A stretch of DNA of 64,000 bases from Triangularia verruculosa (taxonomy: Eukaryota; Ascomycota; Sordariomycetes; Sordariales; Podosporaceae): assembly GCA_033296885.1 (NCBI GenBank), contig MU863963.1, forward strand, positions 92,170 to 156,169, read 5' to 3'. Within the stretch, counting starts at the first letter, position 1, and each line of letters begins with the position of its first letter. The position numbers were made by a program, and so were the translations under genes. The notes beneath the pieces were generated by a model that saw only the letters and a program-made list of their open reading frames with translations, did not search any database and had not been told where the DNA came from. Positions 23,999 to 33,609 of the stretch are shown in pieces.

Positions 23999-26900
23999 TC
24001 AGCTTCCTCCAGTCCCGCTGCCCTTTTCCAGCCTCTTCCCACCCGACTTCAGAGTTGCATACGCCTCTTTCAGTGCATCCCGCGAGAGTGATAGATACGG
24101 GTGGCCTTCGTCATATATCTGCGCCTGGAGCTTTACAACATTCTCCAGCAGCTCAATAGCCCATGTCACCTGCCCACTAGCCATATACGTAGTTGCAAGC
24201 ACGTGTTGTGATGTTAGTCGACTAGGGTGATCTTCAGCAAGTACCCTCCCTTGTACTTCTACCACGTACTTCAGCAAATCGACCGCTTCCTTCACTTGGC
24301 CATTCGAACGGTAAGCTATTGCAAGTACATGTTGTGATGCGAGTCGATCAGGGTGATCTTCAGCAAGTACCCTCCCTCTTACTTCTACCACATGCTTGAG
24401 CAAATCGACCGCTTCCTCTCCTTGGCTATTTAAGTAGTAAGCTCTTGCAAGTTCATGTTGTGATGCTAGTCGGTCAGGGTGATCTTTAGCAAGTACCCTT
24501 TCTCTTACTTCTACCACATACTTAAGCAAATCGACCGCTTCCTTTACTTGGCCATTTGAGTGGTAAGCTCTTGCAAGTTCATGTTGTGATGCTAGTCGAT
24601 CAGGGTGATCTTCAGCAAGTACCCTCCCTTTTACTTCTACCACATACTTGAGCAAATCGACCGCTTCCTCCACTTGGCCATTTGAGTGGTAAGCTCTTGC
24701 AAGTTCATGTTGTGATGCTAGTCGACTAGGGTGATCTTCAGCAAGTACCCTCCCTCTTACTTCTACCACATACTTGAGCAAATCGACCGCTTCCTCCACT
24801 TGGCCATTTGAGTGGTAAGCTCTTGCAAGTTCATGTTGTGATGCTAGTCGACTAGGGTGATCTTCAGCAAGTACCCTCCCTCTTACTTCTACCACATACT
24901 TGAGCAAATCGACCGCTTCCTCCACTTGGCCATTTGAGTGGTAAGCTCTTGCAAGTTCATGTTGTGATGCTAGTCGATGAGGGTGATCTTCAGCAAGTAC
25001 CCTCCCTCTTACTTCTTCCACATGCTTAAGCAAATCGACCGCTTCCTCCACTTGGCCATTTGAGTGGTAAGCTATTGCAAGTGCATGTTGTGATGCTAGT
25101 CGATCAGGGTGATCTTCAGCAAGTACCCTCCCTTCCACTTCTACCACATGCTCAAGCAAATCGACCGCTTCCTTTACTTGGCCATTCGAGCGGTAAGCTC
25201 CTGCAAGTTCATGTTGTGATGCTAGTCGATCAGGGTGATCTTCAGCAAGTACCCTCCCTTCCACTTCTACCACATGCTTAAGTAAATCAACCGCTTCCTT
25301 CACTTGGCCATTCGAGCGGTAAGCTATTGCAAGTGCATGTTGTGATGCTAGTCGATAAGGGTGACCTTCAGCAAGTACCCTTTCTCTTACTTCTTCCACA
25401 TGCTTAAGCAAATCGACCGCTTCCTCCACTTGGCCATTTGAGTGGTAAGCTATTGCAAGTGCATGTTGTGATGCTAGTCGACTAGGGTGATCTTCAGCAA
25501 GTACCCTCCCTTTTACTTCTACCACATACTTGAGCAAATCGACCGCTTCCTTCACTTGGCCATTTGAGTCGTAAGCTATTGCAAGTTCATGTTGTGAAAA
25601 TAGTCGATCAGGGTGATCTTCAGGATATTGACTTGATCGCCATTGATGACACTGCTCCAAGGCCTTGATGGCTTCCTTGATCCGACCGTCTCGCCAGAGG
25701 CATAGCCCAACTGATAGGCACAGCCGATATCTCTCTTCAACATCCTGTCCTTCTGGGTCTTGGAGCATCTTGATTGCATGCGGCATGTACTCTCTCCAAA
25801 CGAAGCGATTCTCGTGTTCGTAGTCGGGAAAAACATTGCGAACATGACGAATTGCCTTTTCGGCCTCCTGTGTTGTGTGCCCGCATTGATCAACCCAAAC
25901 TCGCGTCGCCATGTGCACTAAGCTGTGCATGTCAAAAACCTTATTCTCCCCTCGGTTGTTGAGGAAAGAATATGCGCATAGGGTGCCGATGGCACGTGTC
26001 ATCTCCTCTCTTGATTCGCATTGCGGCAGAAGAGACCGCGGAATGGCCTTGGGTTGAATGCGTGAGATGAAAGCAAGTAAGTCGGCGGCGGCACTTTCAG
26101 ACCTGCGTATCTGCTCGAATGACACGAGCCAGGTTGTCGCTACTGCATTCTGCGAGCCTTTATACCGCGTTTTGTCCCGGAACTCTCGGCTCATCAGGCT
26201 GACCATATCCTGCTGTGTTCCTCGTAGGAGTCCAAGGTACTCGACGACAGATATCTGGTTCTCGTTAAGGTACGCCGCTGCCTGTGTGATAGCGAGAGGT
26301 AGATACTCGAGCTCACTCAGCAGTTCCTCCACATCTGGGCTATTGCGAATGGCATCCTTCCGAATGAGCGACTCCTTTAAGTGGCTGACAGCATCTTGTG
26401 GGCTCATCTTGTCTAGCTCCACCACATCGCTTCCCGCAGCATCAACGGCCACCTTTCTTGAACGTGTTGTAAAGAGAGTCCGACCACATTCGCTCTCTGG
26501 GAGATAGTTCGCCAAACTTCCGGATAGCAAGTTATGATCGTCGGCATTATCTACCACGAGCAACCATTTCCCAGCTACAGGAGAGTTGAGGTAGTCTCGT
26601 AGAAGGCGTTTAGGGTTTTCGTCGCCGCTGCTCTTGCCACTGGCGAGCTTCTTCACAATCTCCGCACATGCCTGTTCGAAGGTTGCTTCGCTCAATGCCG
26701 GGACCCAAAAGATAGAGTACTCAGGTTCGTTATCCTTCACCCAGTAGGCAAGTCGGAGAGCTACCTGTGTTTTGCCCATACCTCCCAGCCCGACCAGCGC
26801 AGTGTTGCGAACCGCATCGTTACGAAGGAGTTTTTGCCTGAGCGTATCCAACTCAGCTTCTCGTCCAACGAATCGTGGATTGCGAGGCATCGGGATGTAA

Positions 26901-28101
26901 TGGCAGGGTTGTAAGGCGCCAACTGTGGTTTTGTCAATGGGACATGCGTATCATTGCGGTATAGGGTAGACTAACTAGCCACCGGAGGGTCAATCTCAGC
27001 AATCCCACCGGATGAGAGTCCCGAGTCTTGCAACATCAATCCATCCCCATTTGGTGCGCCAGCCAGAAGAAACTCCTTGAGGACACCATGTATCTTGCGA
27101 TATTGAGAGTCGGTGCGGCACTTGCATCTTGCCATCTGCCGATGATCGGCGTCTATGCTTTCCACCGTCTCAATCGTTTGCGATAGGCCAAGTTTTGACG
27201 AGAAGTCGTTAACCACCTGTTCAAGTACGTCAGTGTTAGGAGCACAGGATATATTAAGATTCGGGTCTTGCCTTTCCATGCAGCCCTTTGATACCTGTTA
27301 TTCCTTTAGTCTCGTAGAAGGAATGAACCTTGATTCCACCCTTGTCCAGCAGATTTATGAAGTTCTCTTGGATATTATCCAGCACTTCGCTATCCACCTT
27401 GAGTGTGTCGAGAATGCTTTTATTCGAATCTTGGAGGGCCATCACGGCAAGATTGGCTGCAATCTTTCCCCAGTCGGCGATTCCGGCGCCGCGGTGTGGC
27501 GTCCCGAGGAAGATGACCAATCTGCACCGTTGCCGGCAGGTTTCGGATCGGTGTATGGCGTCCTTGACGATGATGCCGCCAAGGCTGTGGGCGACAAACA
27601 CGATGGGTTCTTTATTGCGAGCCATAACATCTCGCTCGATTTCCACCGAAAGATCGCGACCATGCTGCGAGATGCTGTTCTTGTTGCCCGCCTGGAAGAA
27701 ACCAATCACGTCGGCATTATACCCATATGTCCATACTCTTGCTTCGGGAAGATCGTCGACGAGGAAGTCGTTGGGCCAAAAAACGTTAGATGAGGTCGAC
27801 GAGGTGGAGCCTGACCCCGTATTCTGGTCATCGGCGCGTTTTGTACGCGATGTCGATCGGAGGGCGGCTCTGAAGCGGTCGAGCTTGCCCGGCGCAGGCG
27901 GCTTGATGGGTGTATCTTCCCACGTTTTTCTAGGATGCCCCCCCAGGCCGTGTACGAAGATGATGCTGGACCGACATAACTTTCGTCAGCTGTGGTCTGT
28001 GGTCCGCTATCTGTGGAGACATACTTAGCTCGGCACGGGCCATATCTTGGTGCCCCCTTGCCTGTGAGTTGCGTGAAGCCAGTGCGATGTATCTCCACCA
28101 T
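23999..28101 (-). CDS. fungal NLR: SesB-like alpha/beta hydrolase - NB-ARC - TPR repeats
   Basis: Four exons (28025-28101, 27272-27965, 26976-27216, 23999-26922) give 1311 residues. Introns 1 and 3 are GT-AG (59 and 53 bp); intron 2 (27217-27271) is GC-AG, with donor AAG|GCAAGA and a CTAAC branch site. Residues 26-330 are a SesB/lipase-like hydrolase: FVHGLGGHP, nucleophile Ser153 in AHSLGG, LGTPHRG, and His282 in DADHRQM. NB-ARC follows: P-loop GLGGMGKT (382-389), Walker B LLVVDNADD (458-466), LPLAITQAAAYL (about 543-554). Residues 776-1237 are eleven 42-residue TPR-type repeats, then one diverged repeat. Fungal NLRs of this build are known or presumed non-self sensors in incompatibility and cell death; the repeats would be the recognition surface and the hydrolase the effector. 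No reading-frame damage is seen. MITE-like elements lie on both sides. Confidence 0.9.
24224..25609 (-). repeat. eleven 126-bp coding repeats in the NLR
   Basis: Eleven 42-codon units without length variation, typically [SDHY]RLASQHELARAYHSN then GQVEEAVDLLK and [YH]VVEVRGRVLAEDHP. Differences are concentrated at the first residue, the residue after LA (R/I/G), the residue after AY (H/R/D/Y), VEE/VKE, K[YH], and the two residues before RV. Units 6 to 8 are almost identical in DNA. A diverged twelfth unit occupies 24098-24223. Confidence 0.95.
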
Positions 28102-28156
28102 CCTTGCGTTCAAAATGGTCACTGTCGCCTGCTAGGTAGTCTTCGAGGGTGGCCAT
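28025..28156 (-). other. upstream open frame overlapping the NLR start
   Basis: A 43-codon frame starts at an ATG 55 nt before the NLR ATG, in another frame, and stops at a TAA made of the last three bases of NLR exon 1, directly before the intron donor. If present in the mRNA it would limit initiation at the NLR ATG. No conserved domain is seen in the peptide. Confidence 0.4.
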
Positions 28157-28321
28157 CTGTCTTTCGTCTATCGCCCATCAGAAGGCTCCGGCGGGGTCAA
28201 AAGCCTCACTGCAGTCTCGACGCACGGATCACATTACAGCCCAAGGAGGTCGGCACCTAATCAAAATCAGTAACCAATCTTTGCGAGTCTCAGAGCTCAG
28301 GCCTCTTTCTTCTTCGCTGGC

Positions 28322-28578
28322 ACGCCGTGGACAAAATAATTGGTATCTACAAGCTAGAGTCACACCTTTAAGATAGTAGAAAACGCCTTTTAACTATCTT
28401 TAAGGCCTTTCAACTATCTTTCAGGGCCTATTGACTATCTTTTAAGGCCTTGAAACTGTTTTTCAAGGCCGATCAACTATCTTTCAAAGCCTATCAACTA
28501 TCCTCCAAGGCCTATCAACTATCTTTCAGTACTATACCTATTCCCACTTGGCAGTGCCAGTTTTTCTGTTCAGAGCGT
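28322..28578 (+). mobile_element. MITE-like inverted-repeat element, copy 3
   Basis: The left end acgccgtggacaaaataa (28322 on), then ttggta, and the right end ttggcagtgccagtttttct...gagcgt (ending 28578) are inverted repeats shared with copies 1 and 2. The interior has at least seven degenerate units of the aggcctatyaactatcttt type. It lies 221 bp upstream of the NLR start codon, in the same orientation as copy 2. Confidence 0.82.
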
Positions 28579-29548
28579 GGCCGGCCGCACTGGCCACTTG
28601 CCAGCTACCGCCAGTATCATTTTTCCCCAGAGAGCGATTCGATAAGGAAGGCACAGAATGTCGTCTGGGGTGTCTTGCTGAGGGAAAACGTGGGCTAGGC
28701 CAAGACTGGGGAAAACTGTGGGGTAATTCCAGGGACCTACAGTCCATTCCCCCCAGAAGGGACTAGACTGGGCGGGCGTGGGGTGAAATCGCTCTCTTTC
28801 TCTGACGAGTTTATCCGTGGCCCTTAGCAGAACACCATGGGATGAAGACCGATCGGGTCTAACAGGACAAACATGTGAGCGTGACAGATGAGGAGCGGCA
28901 ATCACCGGCCCGGGCGTGTGTCTCCTTCAGCGTCCCGCCTGTCGGGCAAGTGGATTACCCCAATCCGGCCTAGCCTTGGCTTCCCTTGGACGGGTTGCGG
29001 GATGCGGGGAAGACGCAACCCGCTTGGCGATCCTTGTGGTTCCCAGGGTAGCCGCCCTTCTTCAAGCTTTTGTGGAACTCTCGATACTTCGAATGCCGAG
29101 GAAGAGGTCTTTGGACAACGGTTATGACTGGAGATGTTGTTGTAGTGTATGAGGTGGCCCCGGACGGCTGGATGTTTTACCTGTTTTGAGACAGACCTAG
29201 CTCTTTTGCATATAAACCATCTCTCGTTGTTCTCCTTCTCCTCCTCCTTCCTCCCGGCCCCCTTCTTTTTGCTTGCTGGAGGAAAATAGGTGTTTCCCTT
29301 GTTCGCTGGTTCCCTGTCGGCCCCTTTCTCCTTGTTCCCCTCGCTGTCATCATCCTCCGCTGGTGTTGTTGTTTGGTCGTTTTGTCACTCGTGGCTTGGT
29401 TTAATCTCCTTGGTCCAACGGCTTTCTGTATCTTTGGTTACTCGGTTTCTTGCCCGGTGCTTATCATTGTTTGGTTCCCGTCCGTCTTACTCACCCTTAC
29501 CGTCATTCTTCACAATCTCAGGTTTCAACGTTACGAACTTACCTCGCA
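28579..29548. other. intergenic with promoter and leader of acyl-CoA synthetase gene
   Basis: No gene seen. TATAAA at 29211-29216 is followed by a C/T-rich stretch (29220-29270), which probably marks the start region and a roughly 300-nt leader of the downstream gene. That leader may contain an intron. Confidence 0.5.
29211..29216 (+). promoter_or_regulatory. candidate TATA box of acyl-CoA synthetase gene
   Basis: TATAAA in the context gcatataaaccat, directly followed by a long pyrimidine tract, about 330 bp upstream of the chosen ATG. Confidence 0.5.
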
Positions 29549-31351
29549 ATGTCTGGCCCTTCGTCACGCCTCAGGAACGTTCTCGGCCACATCTTCCACT
29601 CGGGCACCCCTGAATCAGTTCCCCACCACTTCTCTCACATCTCGCCAACCTACTTCCTCGAGCGCGCCGCTGCCATTGAGCCCAACGCGGAAGCAGTCTA
29701 CCATGTCACCGCCAACAACAAGATCCTCCGGCGCTCCTACATGGAGCTTGCTGACCGCGCTCGCGGGTTAGCTTATTACTTCTGCAAGCACGGCTACAAG
29801 CGCGTCGGTCTGCTAGCACCCAACACGCCCGCTTTCCTGGAGAGCATTTTTGGCATTGTGGCTGCTGGGGGTGTGATCGTGCCGGTAAACTACAGGTTGA
29901 AGCCGGAGGATATCAGCTACATCTTTGACTTTGCCGAGGTGGACTGCATCATTGTCGACAAGGAGTATGAGGATCTTCTGAAGCCATTCTCAGAATCTCA
30001 TCCTAGTGTCAAGATCATCGTTGATTTGGACACCGACGCAACCGAAGGTGTCCTCTGCGGCCCCTTTGACGAAGCAGTTCTTGAGGGCCTCATCCTCGAC
30101 CGCACCACCGGCTGCAAGGGTTGGTCAGATCTCATCTCTGCCACCGTCGCCAGCGAAGATGACACCATCGCCATTCCTTTTACCTCAGGCACGACATCCC
30201 GGCCCAAGGGTGTGATCTACACCCACCGCGGAGCTTATCTCGCAACCATGGCCAACATCGTCGAGTCTGGCCTTAACCTCCCCGACGGTAGATGCAAGTA
30301 CCTCTGGACTTTACCAATGTTCCACGCCGTAGGCTGGACGTTTCCGTGGGCCATCACCGCCGTCAGAGGGACGCACGTTTGCCTCAGGAAAATCGACTAC
30401 CCTTTGATCTGGAAACTCTTGAAGGAAGAAGGGGTAACGCACTTCAACGCCGCGCCAACAGTCAACACCCTTCTCTGCGCGGACAAAAACGCGGCTGTCC
30501 TGCCCAAACCCGTCAGAGTCACAGTCGCCGCCTCCCCTCCAACAGCCCGCCTGTTCGAACAAATGACCGAACTCAACCTCTTCCCCGTCCACGTCTACGG
30601 GCTGACAGAAACCTACGGGCCGATTACCAGGGGCTACACCCTCCCCGAATGGGACCTCCTGCCCAAACACGAAAAGTTCGCCAAGATGGCCAGGCAAGGC
30701 CACGGTTACCTGACCTCCCTGGGAGTGCGCGTGGTGAAAACAGGGGAAGACATTCCCTTTGGGTCAACACCAGTAGACGTAGCCAAAGACGGCAAGGAAA
30801 TCGGTGAGATTGTGTTCCAAGGGAATATCTGCTGCAAGGGGTACTACAAAGATGAGGAAGCCACCCGGAAGCTCTTTGAAGGCGGGGTATTACGCTCCGG
30901 TGACTTGGCGGTCTGGTGTGAGGATGGGAGTATTCTTATTCAGGATAGACAGAAGGATATCATCATTTCAGGTTCGTATCTCCTTTCCCCTTTCCCTCTC
31001 TCGCCATATTTTACTAACATTGTGTGTAAAGGCGGCGAAAATATCTCGTCCGTCGCCCTCGAATCCATGCTCGTCGAGCACCCCGATGTTCTGGAGGCTG
31101 GCGTAGTCGCGGTACCGGACTCCCACTGGGGGGAGAGGCCGAAGGCGTATTTGACGGTGAAGGAAGGGAAGACGATTGAGGGGCAGGAATTTATTGACTG
31201 GGCGAAGCATCGGAGTAGTATTAGCAAGTTTATGGTGCCGAGGGAGGTGGAGATTGTGAGGGAGCTGCCGAAGACGAGTACGGGGAAGATTAAGAAGAAT
31301 GTGTTGAGGGAGTGGGCTAAGAAGGGGACGCCGGAGGATGTTAAGTTGTGA
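29549..31351 (+). CDS. AMP-dependent acyl-CoA synthetase/ligase
   Basis: Exon 1 is 29549-30971 and exon 2 is 31032-31351; the protein has 580 residues. The 60-bp intron is a multiple of three and has no stop, so the frame is open through it; GTTCGT...AAAG and the restored motif DIIISGGENIS show it is an intron. The start at 29549 (MSGPSSRLRNVLGH) was preferred over an in-frame upstream Met in the leader. Adenylation motifs are complete: A3 FTSGTTSRPKGV, A5 YGLTETYGP, A7 SGDLAVW, A8 DRQKDIIISGGENIS and the A10 lysine in PKTSTGKIKK. It activates a carboxylic acid as acyl-AMP and transfers it to CoA. The pattern resembles the acyl-activating group of medium-chain or aromatic acid ligases; the substrate cannot be told. 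The C-terminus VKL is not a consensus peroxisomal signal. Confidence 0.92.
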   Translation: MSGPSSRLRNVLGHIFHSGTPESVPHHFSHISPTYFLERAAAIEPNAEAVYHVTANNKILRRSYMELADRARGLAYYFCKHGYKRVGLLAPNTPAFLESIFGIVAAGGVIVPVNYRLKPEDISYIFDFAEVDCIIVDKEYEDLLKPFSESHPSVKIIVDLDTDATEGVLCGPFDEAVLEGLILDRTTGCKGWSDLISATVASEDDTIAIPFTSGTTSRPKGVIYTHRGAYLATMANIVESGLNLPDGRCKYLWTLPMFHAVGWTFPWAITAVRGTHVCLRKIDYPLIWKLLKEEGVTHFNAAPTVNTLLCADKNAAVLPKPVRVTVAASPPTARLFEQMTELNLFPVHVYGLTETYGPITRGYTLPEWDLLPKHEKFAKMARQGHGYLTSLGVRVVKTGEDIPFGSTPVDVAKDGKEIGEIVFQGNICCKGYYKDEEATRKLFEGGVLRSGDLAVWCEDGSILIQDRQKDIIISGSYLLSPFPLSPYFTNIVCKGGENISSVALESMLVEHPDVLEAGVVAVPDSHWGERPKAYLTVKEGKTIEGQEFIDWAKHRSSISKFMVPREVEIVRELPKTSTGKIKKNVLREWAKKGTPEDVKL

Positions 31352-32580
31352 GGATGGGAAGGAGGGGGTTTGTTTATGAGGAAAGGTGAAGGTGTAAGGG
31401 TAGGAAGGGTAGCGGTTTATTTGGGTGAGGGCAAGTAATTTGGGGAATGGGGGAGTGTTTAGAGGGACAATCTATATAGAAAGCGAGCAAGCGTGTTTTG
31501 GGATGTTTATATAAGAAAGTTGAATAATTTTAAGACGTTATCCGTGTCATTTGCCTTGATACCTTATATCATGCTACCTCGTATTGCAATAGGTCTTGGT
31601 ATTGTCTTGCGAACCCTTTCTGATACCGTGTAGAATGTCCGTTTTCTTTTTCATAAGTTGAGTAATATCTCCCATTAACAGCTCCCAGTTCTAATATCGG
31701 TCAAGTACTAAGAAACAACTACAAACAGTGAATTTAGCCAAGCCGACCATCCTCCATAGCCTGCCGGCCTTCTCAGCGGCAGCCACGCGAGCAGACGCGC
31801 CCGACAGATGCAGGCCATCTATCTCTTTTGACAGACGTGCCACCACCTGTAGGCTGGATGGAAGTAGAATTTTCCCACTGGGAAAAAAAGGGCCTTGTTT
31901 ACATCACGAGACACAGAGAAGCGATATCCCGACGCCCGTTTCACCGCTTCCGGGAGATTAGAGGGAAGGAGAGAGGGGAGGCAGCTAGCGGGGGCGACGG
32001 ATGTGCGAAAAAAAAAAAGAGGGCGAGTGGATGATGAGAGGACGGGAGTGAAATGGCTGAGCTCGATTCTGATCGTGGGGGAGGGGGAGGGGGGCGCGCC
32101 GTGTTTTTTGGGCGATGTGATGCTGATGGTGCATGTGACGGGAGGAGGGTGGTGGGTTTTGGGAGAGGTGGGGGGGGAGGGAGGGTAGTTGGGTAGGCGT
32201 TACTCCGTACTTCTTCGCTAATTTAAGTTAGACTTTTTAAAGTATCGAGATGGGGCTGTTCAGAGAGTCAAAACAATATTGAAAGCTCTAATACTTTTAA
32301 GACTGTCTGAAGTCTGGTGCAAGATGTCCCAAATTTCAGTTGAGAAACAAGGCTCCCAAAACTCAGACATCCAACAGGTCATATGTATAAAGATGCCGTC
32401 CACCCAATGTCTAGCTCTGAGATTTCTCACGGCTCTAGAAATCGACACGAAAGATATTTTAAACCAACATCCTCCAAGCTTCAAACTCTACACCCCTCGC
32501 CCCTGTTCCACCCAAATCCGACGTCTTCATATAACATAAGTAATCCCTGATCACAAAGCACGAAGAAGCAACGTCCAAGC
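31352..32580. other. intergenic, no gene recognised
   Basis: It contains G-rich and AT-rich segments and a short A-run (32009-32018), and nothing that looks coding. The 3' UTR of the acyl-CoA synthetase gene should occupy the first part. Confidence 0.55.
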
Positions 32581-33178
32581 ATGGCACCCGATAACGTCTT
32601 CGACGCCTTTTACACCCCCGTCACACCCCTCGATAAAGCGTCATCGCGACCAGAGAATACCTCGACTTCAGCAAGTATTAAGGGCGGCAACCAAATAGCC
32701 TGTGCTAGGGTATCCTTCCTCTGCCTCCGCGCGCGCTCACGCCTCGCCCCTGCCTCCCCTTCCACACAACCAAAATGCCATGGCTTTCTCAAAGCCGGAC
32801 CTTATTTCAGCCCCGCTCGCTCACGCGTATCCGAGGATTCATCAACCTCGGCAAGCAAGGCTGGCAATCAGACAGCCTATGCCAGGGCACCAATTGGTTG
32901 GATTGAGGTCCCGAAAAACGAATATGTCGATCGAGCCGAGAAATATCTCGGTCAGCACCAAGATATTCTGAAGAAGACACCGTTCCAGGGCAACAACCCG
33001 CTCGCACGGCTTCATAGTGAAGCCGATGTTGTGGCTTGGTTCGAAGGCCGCCGTCCCGTTTGTCGGGTACCGGTACCGGGCGGTGGATGATGAGAACGGC
33101 GAGCCCGAGGGGGAGGAGGTGCGAAGGTGGGAGAGAGAGAAAACCACAATATTCGTGGGACGTCTGGTTTGAGGGTTT
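32581..33178 (+). pseudogene. small hypothetical gene with apparent single-base frameshift
   Basis: An open frame from the ATG at 32581 reads to 33090 (169 residues), with convincing text PIGWIEVPKNEYVDRAEKYL...LARLHSEADVVAWFEGRRP. After about position 33052 the coding-like sequence moves to another frame and reads PFVGYRYRAVDDENGEPEGEE...TTIFVGRLV to a stop near 33175. The switch can be explained by one extra base in a gtcccg stretch near 33055, through natural decay or a sequencing error. The N-terminal part also carries a partial tandem duplication (TSTSASIKGGNQIACAR and SSTSASKAGNQTAYAR). No family is recognised. Alternatively an unrecognised intron explains the frame change. Confidence 0.4.
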
Positions 33179-33609
33179 CGCCGTGCTGTACCTAGTTCGC
33201 TTGGAGATTTCTTGTAGGTTTCTTGGATGGGGTGGGTTGGGAGGAAGGTGCGGAAGAACACTGTCAAAATGGGGTTTACCTGGGATCTGAACTAAAGTTT
33301 TGTGTTTTGAGACGAGATCCCAAGTCGTTAGCGTCGAGGTTTTGGTATTTACCTACCCCCTATTGTTGCCATGCCAACACCCCGTTACCCCCTATTTTCT
33401 GACAATTACTTCAACTGATTACTCAGTTATAGAGATATTGAGTGGGACAGGATGGTGCGAGGCTTGCCACAATGTAGTGAAAAATGCCGTGGTTACGTCT
33501 CTCTTCATTTCACGAGAGCTATCTGTTTTGTGTGGCCCAAGTAAACAATAGATGAGAAGAAAAGAAAAACAAAAGAACATATTCAAATTCCACGCTTGCT
33601 AGCTGTTTC
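33179..33609. other. intergenic, no gene recognised
   Basis: A spacer between two convergent genes, with AT-rich sequence towards 33600. It should contain both 3' ends. Confidence 0.5.

Noticed and set aside
24224..25609. Regular repeat array that could be taken for a CRISPR or non-coding satellite
   Set aside because: The period is 126 bp without unique spacers, fully open in one frame, and the translation is a TPR array continuous with NB-ARC.
23673..28578. Reading the NLR plus its two flanking elements as one composite transposon
   Set aside because: No transposase, no clean target-site duplication at the outer ends, and each element has its own inverted ends; the flanking is reported as a finding but not as a single mobile element.
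29450..29548. In-frame upstream start extending the acyl-CoA synthetase by 33 residues
   Set aside because: The extension lies in the pyrimidine-rich leader, lacks coding character, and the family N-terminus fits MSGPSSRLRNVLGH at 29549.
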